64,000 nt of DNA, from assembly GCA_910589415.1 (NCBI GenBank), contig OU342630.1:42192012-42256011 (forward strand), read 5' to 3'. Below the pieces are notes generated by a model that made no database searches, was not told the DNA's origin, and saw only the letters and a program-made list of their open reading frames with translations. The position numbers and the translations under genes are program-made. This DNA comes from Malachius bipustulatus (Eukaryota > Arthropoda > Insecta > Coleoptera > Melyridae). This document shows positions 1 through 12,622 of this stretch, in pieces. Numbering within the stretch: the stretch's first letter is position 1; each line of letters begins with the position of its first letter.

Positions 1-1810
1 ACTTTGGGCAAATTTTTCATTTCCATAAAATTGATTTCTATTCATCTTCAAGCGTTTGCTAGTCATCTCAAGGTGCAAATCAGAAGAGTTGTGATCTCAA
101 ACAGAGAACACTGTTTAGAGTGAATATTCAGAATGACTCTTATCTTTCATTTCCATCCCTCTACGTCAGAATAATTACAACCTCGGAAACAGAAAACCTC
201 GAAATTTTTTCTTTCCAATCAATTAGACCCAAGACCAGTTGAAAGTGGTTGCCCTGTATAATAGTGTCTATCCCAAAATGAAACCAACTCTCACTCAATC
301 GTTCTTGTTGGTGATTGAATGAGTCAACATTAAATGTCTAGGTAGAGTCTCAGAGAGAGTAAGGATAATTTACATAATTTAAGGCAGTTTATGATGATAA
401 TGTTAGAGACATTTATGTAGGTATTATTTAAAAAAAGAAAACTTGACATCACTAGCATTTAGAAAACGTTAACACAAAAGCTCCTTTCTACTTCGTTTTA
501 TTAAGCGCCATTTTCATTTAGAGCTGAGATTTTAATTATTAATTTTATTAAATTTGGCTACCCATAATAAAAATTTCAGCTTTTGTGTTAACACCATAGT
601 TTACCGAACATGCACAATGTATTGATAACCGATATATTTATTAGAATAATAATTATTATTGTTTTACACACTTGGTATTAGGTATAATGTAGTAGCTTTA
701 TCGGGGCAAATATTGTGATCGTAAGAATCGGTTAATTATTACAAACAAACACACATAAATTTAAACAAAAATGGCTTTGAGTCTCCTGAGTCCAAAAAAA
801 TATGGGTTTGCCTGTGACCAGATTTACAGGAAACGAATAAACGAATTTAAACTGATTCTTAAACGACGGATTAAGTCATGGCAACTCTGCTTGTAAATTT
901 ATCGTTGAAATATCATTGAAACGAGGGCCGAAAGATTCCAAAAAACAAAAAATCTTTTTCATAAATAATTGACGTTTTTATCTAAAATGGCCCTACCGAT
1001 TTTCATAAAATTTTTTCACAATTGTACCTCATAATACTGATACTTACTGATTCCTTACAAAGTTTTAGAAGATAAATAATTGACTGAATCAAAATAAATA
1101 ATTATTATTTATTACCCTTTTCGAGATAGGTGAGCAAAATATCCATATAAAATAAATGGTTTTAATAAATTAATGTGTAACTCTCCTAAAATCCTTACTT
1201 TGATAACTTGAGTTCAACGGATTTCATAATAAATTAGGTACCTATATTCCAGTTTCGAGTAGCGACTTCAGCAAAAAGATTTTGCAAGCATAATAATTCA
1301 TGTTTTAGAGAAATGATTTCAAAATTAAGTATCTCTGATAACTAACACTACTCAGAATAAGCAGTGTCGGAACTTTTTCAATATAAAGTTTATAGTTTTT
1401 TTAGGTGCTACAATAATAAAATATTAAATTTCTGCCAATGGATGGATACGTTACCTGTTTCAATCGTTTCATTTGTATCCGTACTCCACTTTAATTTCGA
1501 CACTGTTACACAGAAACCTGTCAATCCTAATTAATCAAATACATATTGAAATTCATTAAGCCAGAAAATAACGATACAAGTTTGATTATTTTTCATTCTT
1601 TTTTTTATTTCATTGGTTATTTCACTAAAGGAGTTTTTTCAACTGAGAGTCATTTTTAGTGGTTTTTATAAAAGCGTTTATAAAAATGTGAATTTGTTTG
1701 GCTTATCATGAGGAAATCTAATACCTAATGGGGTAAATTTTTTAGGTAATGAGTGGAATTGCGAGTATTATTCCAGTTAGCTTCTCACTGGAAAATTAAA
1801 ATTGTTAACT
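1..1810. other. AT-rich non-coding stretch
   Basis: No open frame, splice-flanked exon or RNA gene could be supported here apart from the small hairpin element at 468-593. The stretch is very AT-rich with many TAATAATTATTA-type runs, which looks like intergenic or long-intron insect DNA. If the kainate receptor gene at 12.4-20.6 kb has its 5' exons further upstream, this is intron; the sequence does not decide. Confidence 0.6.
468..593. repeat. Small hairpin MITE
   Basis: The two ends are a perfect 15-bp inverted repeat, GTTAACACAAAAGCT at 468 and its complement ending at 593, around about 95 bp of AT-rich sequence. Length and structure fit a non-autonomous miniature inverted-repeat element. 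No clear target duplication was seen, so the superfamily is not assigned. Confidence 0.6.
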
Positions 1811-1930
1811 GTATACTTAGGCCGCAAAATCATTCTGTAATGTACCGAGAGGACGATTGCCGCCGAGGCCGCTTGCGGTCGAGACAAGGCAATCTGGAGG
1901 AGGTTAAAGAATGACGCGGCCGCAGTATAC
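1811..1930. repeat. GC-rich hairpin element
   Basis: An unusually GC-rich block in AT-rich surroundings. GTATACTTAGGCCGC at its left faces GCGGCCGCAGTATAC at its right, and further inward AATCATTCT pairs with AGAATGA and GATTGCC with GGCAATC, so nearly the whole segment can fold into one imperfect hairpin. A further GC-rich block with GGCCGTC and GACGGCC motifs follows at about 2020-2090. A small foldback MITE is the simplest reading. Confidence 0.55.
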
Positions 1931-2159
1931 ACAAAAAATTTTTGTGCAATTATAGATTCCTTTATAATAATTATTATTGTTATTGATTAAATTTGAAAAA
2001 ATAATAATTTTCGTCGTAAAATGACGGCCGGTCAAAATAATATTATAAGTATCCATAATTAGTTTAATGGCCGTCGCTATGATGACGGCCGCGAAATTGC
2101 ATTTTGTGGCCTACTTCGCGTCCAATTACACAAAAAATAATCAAATAAGAGAATCAGGC

Positions 2160-2795
2160 TTTTAATAGTATATTAAAATATGAGTGGATATTAAGGTCCT
2201 TAAAACACGCGCGAGTTTTCGAGCACGATCTCGAAGCCAAAGTGCTTGAAATGGAGCGAGTGTTTTTAAGACCCGATATCGACAAAAATACTTTACTTAG
2301 TTTTAGGTATTTGACGTACCTAACAGTGTATACTCCAATCAGAAGAATAAAAAAATTGGCATTTCGACTTCGTTTCTGTGGTTCGTTGATGTTGCTATTA
2401 CTTACCTTTAAAAAACGCACGGTTTAATTTTGGATTTATACACGCTCAAGCGTTTTTTAACTGAGCACAATGGGTTCCCAAAAATAAAATAGTATATTAA
2501 GTATGAGTGGATATTAAGGTCTTTAAAACGCGCTAGTGTTTTTAAGATCCGATATCCAGGAATACTGTACGATAGTTTTTATTATTGATACATTTTGAGA
2601 TCATAAATTATTGTTGAATATTTGAATTAATATTTTCAAATATCTTTTATTAATAATTTAATTTGACGTAACAGTGTGTACTCCAATCAAAACAATAAAC
2701 TTGAGCAAACTTTAAAAAGCACGCGTGTTTCGATATTGGATTTAAACACGCTCAGGCATTTTTTAACTGAACATTATAGGTTAGGTACCAATAAT
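2160..2795. repeat. Two diverged direct copies of a ~300-bp repeat
   Basis: The block at about 2166-2480 is repeated in the same orientation at about 2490-2795. Both copies begin AGTATATTAA followed by ATGAGTGGATATTAAGGTC, then share TTTTTAAGA-CCGATATC, a TGTACTCCAATCA segment, and end with a CACGCTCA-GCATTTTTTAACTGA segment. Copy 2 has an extra AT-rich stretch in its middle. The CACGCG and TTTAAAA(C)GC motifs recur in both orientations within each copy. The short open frames across the first copy are not credible genes. Confidence 0.65.
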
Positions 2796-5700
2796 AAAAA
2801 AAAAATAATTTTCTGAATATAAAACCCTATATTTTACGAGCACAAGAAAGTACACGATAAGTGTATTGAAAGATCAACTAAGCATTACTAGCTTAGTGTT
2901 GAATATGATGTCCAGGTCCATCAACTCACTGAACTTGATAAAACTGTTTCTAATCATAAAACTGAAACCCAGAGTAAGTTGCATTTTGGTTTAAGTCATT
3001 TCTAATGGTCCGATCATGTGTCACGTTAGATACCTGCAAAATTTTACAGCTATGGACGCAGGACTAAACTTTGTGGAACTTAGGATGAGACAATATATTC
3101 CTATATTTACAATTAAATATTCAGATTTTTTGGGGGGTTTTAGGTTCGTTCAATAATATCATAAGGAAATGTGCAAGGTTGGTAGGATGAGCTCATTTAT
3201 CAGAGCTCCATAATAAGCAAGCAGACAGTATCATTCGACCCAAAACGCGGTCGGCAGTAGTTTTGCGCTCTAGGGTAAAACAGAAGAAATATATAGATTT
3301 ATTTTCTTATGAAACTTCCTACTTTAAATTGCAATATCAAAAATTTAAAGATACGTGGAGATGTAAATCCAAATGTTTGCATTATCTGTTAAATGTCTTC
3401 AAACCCTCCCTAAGATTTACCCAGTTCACATCCGTTAAATATATGATGAGGCAATGATGCAAAAATACAAGTATGTACGTGTTCATAACTTACTTTTTAA
3501 ATTTCTTAGTCTTAAGTTTTCCCTCCAGTTCGTATGTACCTTTTTTCTCAATTTTTTTTTTTTTTTACTTTTTTATTTTTTACTCAAAGTGTACAACGCG
3601 ACAGAAGTTTCGATATCTATGTATTCGAAATAGCGGCATATTATGCCTCATAAAAGTGAAATATTTGACAAAGGCTAAAAGTGGGGAATACTTGGGGATT
3701 CCTTAATCCTGCTGCAAAATTTATACCTCTATAAACCCAGAAACCAGCTCAATAATAAGAACTTAATTTTATTATAATGTAGATATTTTGTATTTTCTTT
3801 AATTAAAAAGTTCAATTTGTTATAGCTTCACCTGCGACTTTAATCAAGAATCTTATTTAATAACCTGGGATCAGGTTATAAAATTGAAGTAATATCTGAG
3901 GTAAATTTATATCAGATTTTCAGGGATGGCATACATAATACATTCAGAAATCAGAATTGAATTTAATTGTGGATTCTGTCAGAGTGAATTCCGCTGAGTA
4001 GCAATCTTTGCGATCTTCGTCTCATATAACGTAACTCTACAGTACAACTGCTTTGTAAGCAACATTTCGAGCATGATCATGCACACATCATCGTATTTTT
4101 ATCATACATTGTAAAAAAAATAGCAGCAAAACAACTTATAAGCAAGATTTCGACCATGATTACGCATTACGATTTTTTTTTAATATTTAAAAAATAAATA
4201 GCGGCAAGTAATCAAAATTTGATGTGTCCTCTGTACCAAATTATTTCAAATAGATCTATGCATAGAATTTTGACAACTCTAGGTAGCTATAAAGATACAG
4301 AAATGTTAATACCTCCTCGTCCACAAATTAGGGAAGAAAGACCGGCTTCTATAAAAATATCATGGAGGAAAGATAAAATGAAAACGCAGAATTCATAGAC
4401 TCTTAAATTGTCTGCCATAAAAATAGGCGAATGGTTTGACTGCAACAATAATGACTTATTTTGAAGGACTGGCTAAAGGTATTGAAATATTTTATAATGT
4501 TAAGTAATTATTGTAAGCTTGTCCTTCTTTCATCAATTCTATGTTGTAAACCTTTCCCTTCGTTACTCTGTTTGTGATTCCTTGGGTGTCTCTTGACCAC
4601 TCCAAGCTTTAGCAATACCTTGCTTTTTCTTTAGGGATCTTCCTGCTCCCAGGTGTTCATTGCCACTATGTTTATTTCTTCCTTGTTATTCGTAATTACT
4701 CCCGCAGGTGGAATGTTCTTATGAGTACGTTCTGTTGGTTCTGTTGGTATAATGGCTTACAATCTCCGATTGGAGTTTGTAGAAATTGAAGATTGGAGAA
4801 AAAAAGAAGAATAATTCTGGTAAAAATTTTAATTTTGGCAATGGCAATCGCAGTTTCTAATGCAGTTTAAGTCATTGCAATTCGCATTAGTATGTTCCTA
4901 CCTAAATTAACTTCACAGTGTCAGTAATTCAAACTACTATCTAGTGATTCAAAATTTCCGTCGATTTTTGTTATGGTTTTTTGTATTGGATACTTGGGAA
5001 TGCGCATCATTGTTTGCTTTTTTTTCTAATTTGAACGTTGAAATTGACTTTATCTCGAGATAGAAATAAAACTTTTCACGTGAATGTACTAGGTATCCCT
5101 CGTTGGTTTAGAGCACGGTGTAAGATATAGGTATAAGGTGAGTGAACGAAATATGTATTTCAACAATAAACGAAGGGATTGAACCGTCATAGTCAATGTA
5201 TGAGAGAGTTTTGCCAGGTGGGCTCTGACCTCTTGTTCTTACACGTGCACATTGCCACTCTGAATAAGTATAAGAAAAAATTGGTGGAAAATTTGTTGCG
5301 CCTAATTGTAGAAGTTAATACGATGAAACTACCACTGTATTTTCATTAAGTAGCATACCAGCATGTAAATATCAATAAAATTAGAACATAAGAGCACACG
5401 TTTATCAGTTAATACCTATGAGTGAATAATTCATGCTAGCGCTTGCCCGAGTGAAGGGCTCGCCAGAACAAAACAGTGCGACCGAGAACAACATACTTGG
5501 GTCAACCTGAGGCAATATGACGATATCTACTCGCGCTTACAGCTCTCGTTCCGCCACCTTTATATCTTACACCGCGGTTTATAGCAAACGAACGAGAGTC
5601 GAGCCTACGTCTACCATGATCTACATAGCTGTAACTATAGTTTGTCCAGTGAGTGTTGTCCGATGTGATGCCACACTGATCCTAACTAAACAATTTTATT

Positions 5701-6398
5701 TAATTCGATTTGATTCGTACACTTATTTCTAAGTCGAACTAGATGTGGTATCCCAGTTCGCGTCAGTGGCGTGTGTTGATAACAAAAATGTACTATACCT
5801 ACAAATAAAGCAAGAATGATAATAATTGTTATAATCATGATTAGAAATATCATGCACAAGCCTACCTGCTGGATGGCGTTTAAAGAAAGCATAGGACCTC
5901 CGTTTTCTTTTTCAGCAGTAAAATATTCCTAAAAAATTTAACCACAAGACCACGTCCTAGGGAGTTAAACCGTTTCCCAGGCATTTTTTGTAAATTTTTG
6001 TATTTCTTTGCGACAATATACCCTGTCAGTTATTTTGAACGTTTGTGGATCAAGGCAATAGAATTTTAGGTATTTTATTCACGCAATTAATAAGTTACTC
6101 GTAGTTTATTTCCAAAAATATCACAGGTAATCCTGCTGATTTCGCATTAAAAACGTTTCAAATCACAAACCTTAATCAGTATATTTATTTTATCACGTCA
6201 CTGTCACTATCCGTTCAGCTGGACGACAATCTTATCGTACACATAATTTCTGAACTAACTAAGCATATCAAGACGCTAGTTTTCGTCTTACTCTCGCTCA
6301 TCTTTTTAGAATTGATGACGATTTTAACGTTTTTCTGACATACGTTCAAATTTAACTCGATTGGCTATGCAATGCAATAGAAGGAGTAAAATAAGATA
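2796..6398. other. Non-coding stretch, mostly AT-rich
   Basis: No supported gene. Short open frames at 3263-3706 and 5517-5892 lack domain-like composition and occur on both strands. The part at about 5440-5680 is more GC-rich, and 5639-5667 carries a motif repeated in inverted orientation at 7195-7223 (see findings). Confidence 0.5.
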
Positions 6399-6400
6399 TA

Positions 6401-7164
6401 CAGGGTGATTCAAAATTCAGTGCAAAGATTTTAAGGGCGTATTTACCAGTCAAAAATAAGAAGTTTTTTTCATATAATCGTATGTCCTAACTTGCTTTGT
6501 TTTCTAGATACAGGGTGTAAAATTTTGAAAAAAAAAACGATTTTTATTAATTTCTCGAAAACCTCTCAGCCGATTTAAATAAAATTTTATAGGCTTATTT
6601 GTTGTCATAAGGGCCTTCCTTTGATGGGAATAACATAAATTTATTAGTTCCAGTGGCGTTTCAGGGGGCTACCTACTTGAAACTTATAGGTAAATTTATG
6701 ATACACCACTGCTCTTTTGACAATTTATATTTTTTTTAGATTAAGCGGTCAATAATGTAACTTTCTTGCCTCTTGGCTTTACTCGTATCTAGCTTTGCTT
6801 CCAAGAAAAAAAATCAAAATCTGTGCCAGGCCCTAATAAAACAAGTAATAAATTCACATCGATTATTGAGATTCATTTCATTTAATTCAGGTAGCCCCCT
6901 GAGACGCCACTGGAATTAATAAATTCATGTTATTCCCATCAAAGGAAGGCCCTTATGACAACAAATAAGCCTATAAAATTTTATTTAAATCGGCTGAGAG
7001 GTTTTTGAGAAATTGATAAAAATCGATTTTTTTTTCAAAATTTTACCCCCTGTATCTAGAAAACAAAGCAAGTTATGACATACGATTATATGAAAAAAAA
7101 ACTAATTTTTTTTGGCTGGTAAATACGCCCTTAAAATCTTTGCATTTAATTTTGAATCACCCTG
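6401..7164. mobile_element. Long-arm foldback transposon, Tc1/mariner-type ends
   Basis: The ends are CAGGGTGATTCAAAATTCAG on the left and the complement of CAGGGTGATTCAAAATTAAA on the right, each flanked by TA, the target duplication of the Tc1/mariner superfamily. The arms stay complementary for roughly 270 bp (for example GGAAGGCCCTTATGAC on the right matching the left arm), leaving a central loop at about 6690-6890. No coding capacity remains, so this is a non-autonomous element needing a transposase in trans. Confidence 0.85.
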
Positions 7165-10100
7165 TATAAAGATATAATGTATTCTTAGTTACCACAACGG
7201 ACAACACTCCCTGGACAAACTTTACAAGAATAAGAAAAGCTCTTCAAAGAACAATATAAACTCAAACGTTGTGTGTTTTAAATAGAGGAAAGCTCATCAG
7301 TCATTTTTAATATATTTTGAAAATCTTTTATTATTCCTACTGAATGAAATTTATGATGTATTTTTTTCAAATTAAAGTGTATACGTTTACATACAGGTTT
7401 TTTTTAACGACACAATAACATAGCTTCTATGAGATCTTTCGCTCACTTCGCGTTAAAAATAACAGCGACGAATTTATTCATGCAAAATGGGCCCAGACAT
7501 TCGTTTCAAGTAAAGTTTCGCTAATTATAATTGCTTAATGCTATGACTAAAAGAAAACTCTGTTTACTGAATATTTTATTCAAGAATTAACCACACTATC
7601 CAGATATATTTGAATAAAGCTTTTTTCATTCCAAAATTTTCACGATTGTCATATCATTGATCATCATTAGGTTCAGTTTTAACCGAAGAAGTAAATTTAT
7701 GGTTTCGTTTCACTATTTTCCTTCAACTTGTTGAAAAGTGATATACACGTCAAATTCGAACTACATTATTGGGATCTCGGAAACTACAAGAGATAAGGAC
7801 TCGGTTGAGTGAGACGAAGTTGCGCTATGGAATGCTTAATAAGAATCTGAAAAAAATCAGGATTTTGATCGTCGCTGAAATATCCTGGAAAAACTGAAAA
7901 ATCTAATTTTCTTATTTAAGCCATATCTTTTTTATTTTTGGAACTTAATAATTTTTTTTTAGGCTTTTTTTAATATTAAGCTTTTAGGATACACTTTTTA
8001 TTTTGCATTGATAAAGGACTTCCACCTGGACCATAAAAATCATTTTATATGAACAATGCTAGAAAATTGAAGTTCGATCATTTCACGTTTCATTGTTCAT
8101 TCAATTCGCAGAGTTAGTATTGCACATTTTGTCACATAAAACCATAACATCACCAAGTTTCATCAAAATCCCCTCTGCAATATAAGTTTTTTAATGATAT
8201 AACAATTTCAAAATTGACTTTGGCATCTCATAATAGTGACTAAACCAAGCAATTTTGTACTATAGGATAAGTTGACCTAAATCGACTTAGTTTCATTTGA
8301 AGTACTTTGTAAAGTACCCTTCGATGGTAATTTGTAAAGACCTTTTAGGAACATCCTGTGTTAGTTTGAAATGTCCCCTCTCTTCGAAGCATTAACGTTA
8401 ACCTCTTCTTGAGGATCTTATATAAAAAGATATCGCTAAGTTTAATTTGCGTGCTTCACACATTGTCTTTTTGTAGTCCTCGCTACAATATGGTCATAGG
8501 TTAGCTTAACGTAAGATTACGCTGATTGTGTTATATTTGCAGTAAAGCTTCTTTTTGAAACATCAAGTTGTTCATCCTATACGTAACGTGAGATTGAAGT
8601 GACAAGTGAATGATGTATCTTACTTTTCTTATAGACTAGGGGAAAGTCTCTGATAAGTTATTTCAAGAAACGTCTAGCAAATCTCGTCAGATTTCTGACT
8701 TGAAGCGATCGTACCGTCAGTATTTCCACCATAAAATTCCAAGAATTTTAAACATTGCTTTGAGATTGAACTACTTTATCACTGAGAGTAGGCTGACAAT
8801 CTGATTGTTAATTTCAAAGTTTTTCTAGTGCTTTTCTAATTCTCAGTTACTGCATGAGGCTACGATATTTAACAGGTATACAATTAATAAATGTAAGATA
8901 TACGAATCCTTTATGCTTTAAAATCCCCATTTTTCATATTTTGTAGCACTGAGATTGCAAATCATACTCACTGTAATACAGGATTAGCCGAGGGAAAGTG
9001 TAAACTCGTCTTGATCCAACACCATCACTCCTGATGGATATTAATATAAAACAGTCGAGCAGACTAGGAATCGCAATTTGCATTGCTTTGAAGATGGATT
9101 TCACAATATGATTTAATATGAATAAATTAACGTGGAAACAGATTATATCTTTGAAATGGCCTTTTGTTCGGCAGTGTAGAATAGGCTTAGCGAATATTTC
9201 CCGTTTGTATAAAATTCATTCATCAAAGCTCAGACGTAAGGAAGCCTCCGCTCGTGTTTTTACTCCGACCCCTTTTGATTAGAAGCCTTGCTTGAATTTA
9301 TATCTTCGTGTGTATCTACACCAGAATATAGCTTTTTATGAGTGTTTCAAATTTAATAAAATGTAAATGATTTTATATTTACTTCTTACAAGGATCTCCA
9401 AAAATATACCTTTATATTGGAAAGAAATCCGATTATATTTTGATCATTTCATGTATTATAAATTGGATTTGCTTTCTTTTCAAAGCTTTTCGATTCGCTG
9501 GGTCTCCGCCAAGTTTTATGTATTATTATTTATAATAAATTATATTAGGATGACTATTTAATAGCTTTAATGAAGTTATTGTAGATCACAAAATATATAA
9601 CGACCAAAAGAATGAGGTTTACTTTTCTGTCCGTAATATCATCGAATTATCAAAAAACAAAATTATAGTCCTTTTGTAAAATTTAATTTTCAATTAAATT
9701 AGTAATCAATTAAATTGAGAAAATTGGGTGTTCTGTCGATTGAGCTAAATGATACTCTTTTTAGCTTGTCGAGCTTTCGAGAATATTTGTTCTCTTTTTG
9801 AAATCGTAGCAATAATCATAATAATAATTATTGTACAAATTAATAAACAATTCCAAATATTCAAATATTTACAATTTTAAAAGTACTCACGGTTAAGTGA
9901 GCTTCAAAAAAAGCAAACCATCCTGAAGCAACAAAGACAATGATTTAGACGAATAATTTTTACATGCAATTGGAAAGAATTTTTTAAACATAAAATAATT
10001 TAGTGACAGTGAAATCAAAGATGAATAATAACCTGCAAGGTAGTAAACGAATTAATATTTTATTGTCAAGTACAATAACTTTTCATTTAGTCAGAATAAA

Positions 10101-10390
10101 TAACACTCTTTGATATTTCTACCATTTCATGAAAAATTCGTTTCTTCCAGTTTTTTTTTTTTTTTGTAACTAAGATTGATACTTCTTGTAAATTTGGAAT
10201 GTAACTAGTCTTAGTTGTACGTGTTCTGATAAAGCAGAGTCCCTCGATACACCTGAGTCTGGCCATACGTGGATTTATTTCTGATTGGTTAGCCTCCTCT
10301 ACGTCCTTTTAGCTCCGGCGCGTGTTGGATGTCTTGGGTGTTGGTTCCATGGCGCCATTCATTAGATTTGTAGAAAAACGATTGATGACA
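7165..10390. other. Non-coding stretch
   Basis: AT-rich sequence in which no gene, exon or structured repeat could be supported. The 64-codon open frame at 9367 is low-complexity and unconvincing. Probably intronic or intergenic DNA upstream of the visible receptor exons. Confidence 0.5.
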
Positions 10391-10394
10391 ATAA

Positions 10395-11240
10395 TTATTG
10401 TAGCGTAGCATATTCTTTTGCGTATTGAAAGATATAAATGAAGCCGAATGCTTTGAGGGCGCGGCTAACAATATCAGAGATGTGAGTAGCAACGTTAAAG
10501 CTGCAATCAAAAAGAACACCCAGGTCCCTGATAGAATCCACTCTCGCCAGCTGTATATCACCGATGGTGTAACCAAAATACTCGGTAGATCTTCTACGAG
10601 AGTAGGTAACAACACTGCACTTTGAGGTATTCAGGGAGAGCCTGTTCAGTTCACACCACTCCGTGACACGGTCAACATTATTCTGCAAAAGAGAACAGTC
10701 AGATATGGACCTAACATAAACGAATAGTTTCAAGTCATCAGCGTAAAGCAAGTTATTACATGTTATGACGTTGGTGATGTCATTGATGAAAAGTAAGAAT
10801 AATAGCGGGCCCAAGTTAGAGCCCTTAGGCACTCCTGAAGTGGATGTAAAAGATTCTGACATGAAATTATTGTAGGTGACGTATTGCTTTCTGCCAAAGA
10901 GGTAACATTTAAGCAAGTCTATCATGGGCTGGGTAAAACCAAACAAATAAAGCTTTTTCAAGAGAACGAAGTGATTTGATTTGATCAAAAGCCTTCTGGA
11001 AGTCAGTATATATCACATCGACCTGACCTCCATCATCAATCACCTCAGATATAAACTGCGAAAAACAGGCCAGATTAGTGACTGTTGATCGATGGGGAAC
11101 AAAACCATGCTGATTCGGAGACAGATGATGTTTCACGACAGAGAATATACGTTCAAAGACGCAGGATTCAAAAACTTTTGCGAAATTGCACAAATTCTTA
11201 AGATCCTTTCCAGGAGTAAATTTGAAAGTGAGGCTCGCGT
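10395..11240 (-). pseudogene. LINE reverse transcriptase fragment (Jockey/CR1-like)
   Basis: Reading the minus strand from about 11235, one frame gives the fingers region of a non-LTR reverse transcriptase (NFAKVFE, NQHGFVPHRST, then the motif-A aspartate in YTDFQKAFD). At about 10975 the homology jumps to a second frame that continues with GVPKGSNLGPLLFLLFIND (motif B) and LLYADDLKLF (motif C, the YADD catalytic box), then the thumb-side sequence RDLGVLFD. The frameshift and the loss of both the 5' endonuclease and the 3' end make it a dead fragment. The best family match from motif spelling is Jockey/CR1-type. The plus-strand open frames over it are shadows. Confidence 0.88.
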
Positions 11241-11749
11241 ACCCAAGAGTATGTTATTTTACACTTTGTCGAACTATGCTTTTCAAAATATTTGACTAGC
11301 GATCAAGAAATTGTCTAAAATCAAATTTGGTGTGGCAGACCTTTAAAAAATTCTAAGATTAGACGCCAATGTGTCAAGAGATTTATTTGAAAGTTTCCCT
11401 CCTAACTATTTTTAAGCAGGACGAAGTCGTTAGTTGCCAGACTTACCCGTAATCCGATTGTGAAATAAGTTTGTTAAATAATATTGGTTTGTAAAACAAT
11501 ATTGGTCTCGAGTTGATATTTTTTTTCGATATGTTCACTTTTTTTGCTCAACTAACTCAAATTTTTATCAAAAATAATTAACAGTGGTGCTTGGAGTAGA
11601 GGCACAAACAATTGCTAAAGAAGCATCTTATCCAACCGTTGGCAACTTGTTTTTAGCTTGAAATCTTATTTAAATAATCATAATCATTCATACCAAATAA
11701 TTTTTATTGGAATAATGATAATAACCTATGATACGTACCTATCATTATA

Positions 11750-11981
11750 CCTCAGTCGACCAACAGATATAATAGTAATAAAACTGCGCAACAAACTTTT
11801 AAGGTACAAGTAGTCACATATGTAGGCAGATAGTGCCTTATTTATTGGTTACCTGGTTCCGGTAAACCAATGAGAAGGGCATTCTAAGGTTTGTGTATAT
11901 AATTCTTGTGTATAAGGTCTGCCTACCTGGATTGTAAACTTACCGCGCACTTTTATTACTATATCTTTTGGCCGACTGAGG
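11750..11981. mobile_element. Foldback MITE flanked by TA
   Basis: CCTCAGTCGACCAACAGATA on the left faces its near-complement ending CGACTGAGG on the right; the arms extend about 45 bp, through TAATAGTAATAAAACTGCGC. TA dinucleotides sit immediately outside both ends, as expected for Tc1/mariner-type insertion. It has no coding sequence. It lies about 440 bp upstream of the first receptor exon seen in the window. Confidence 0.75.
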
Positions 11982-12424
11982 TATAATAATTATTAACACA
12001 ATGAAACCAAACTTGTGCTTGTTCGGTAAACTGTAAAACAATTGGATAAATTCATTGTAAGCACTCATATTTTTAGGTCTTTTTTTATTTCGCTAATATG
12101 TATCACAAAATACACCTTCTTTCAGTACCTGCATGTCCTAAAGCACCCGCATGATTGTATTTCATACTCTACTCTCTTTACTTCCACAAGTTAAAAACTT
12201 TTAGTTCGTACAATTTTTACATTTTTAGATTTTGCATAAAAATATGGGTGCTTTGTTTTGGATGGTACCTTTGGAATATTCATATAATACTTTGTAAACT
12301 ATAAATATGACTATTCCTCCAAAGTTGGACTTTTGTGATACATCTTTATATGTAGTGTAACATGCTTCTTTAATAAAATTACACTTAATGACTGTACTTT
12401 ACACTGTTTATATAATTTCAACAG

Positions 12425-12622
12425 GCTACATCTACAAGAATAGTCGGAGGTATATGGTGGTTTTTTACCTTAATAATAATTTCTTCCTACACTGCCAATC
12501 TCGCAGCATTTCTTACGGTGGAACGAATGATCACACCTATAGAAAATGCTGAAGATCTTGCCGGTCAAACTGAGATACCTTATGGAACTTTGGATAGCGG
12601 CTCCACAATGACATTTTTTAGG
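12425..12622 (+). CDS. KaiR1D: Kainate-type ionotropic glutamate receptor, exon with M3
   Basis: This internal exon encodes 66 residues of a ligand-gated cation channel gated by glutamate in the neuronal or muscle plasma membrane. It begins after a TTTCAACAG acceptor and ends before GTATGA. The translation starts in the pore region ([12 protein letters not shown]), continues through M3 with the family's gating signature [15 protein letters not shown], and enters the S2 ligand-binding lobe with [13 protein letters not shown], whose SGST segment binds the agonist carboxylate in this family. The Q/R site would be in the preceding exon, which is not in view. The spelling of this segment and the next exons matches insect KaiR1D-type kainate receptors best from memory; another insect kainate paralogue is possible. 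The exon is phase 0 at both ends. Confidence 0.93.

Noticed and set aside
5517..5892. Opposed open frames of about 70 codons
   Set aside because: No domain, no splice context and both strands equally open; likely chance in a slightly GC-richer patch.
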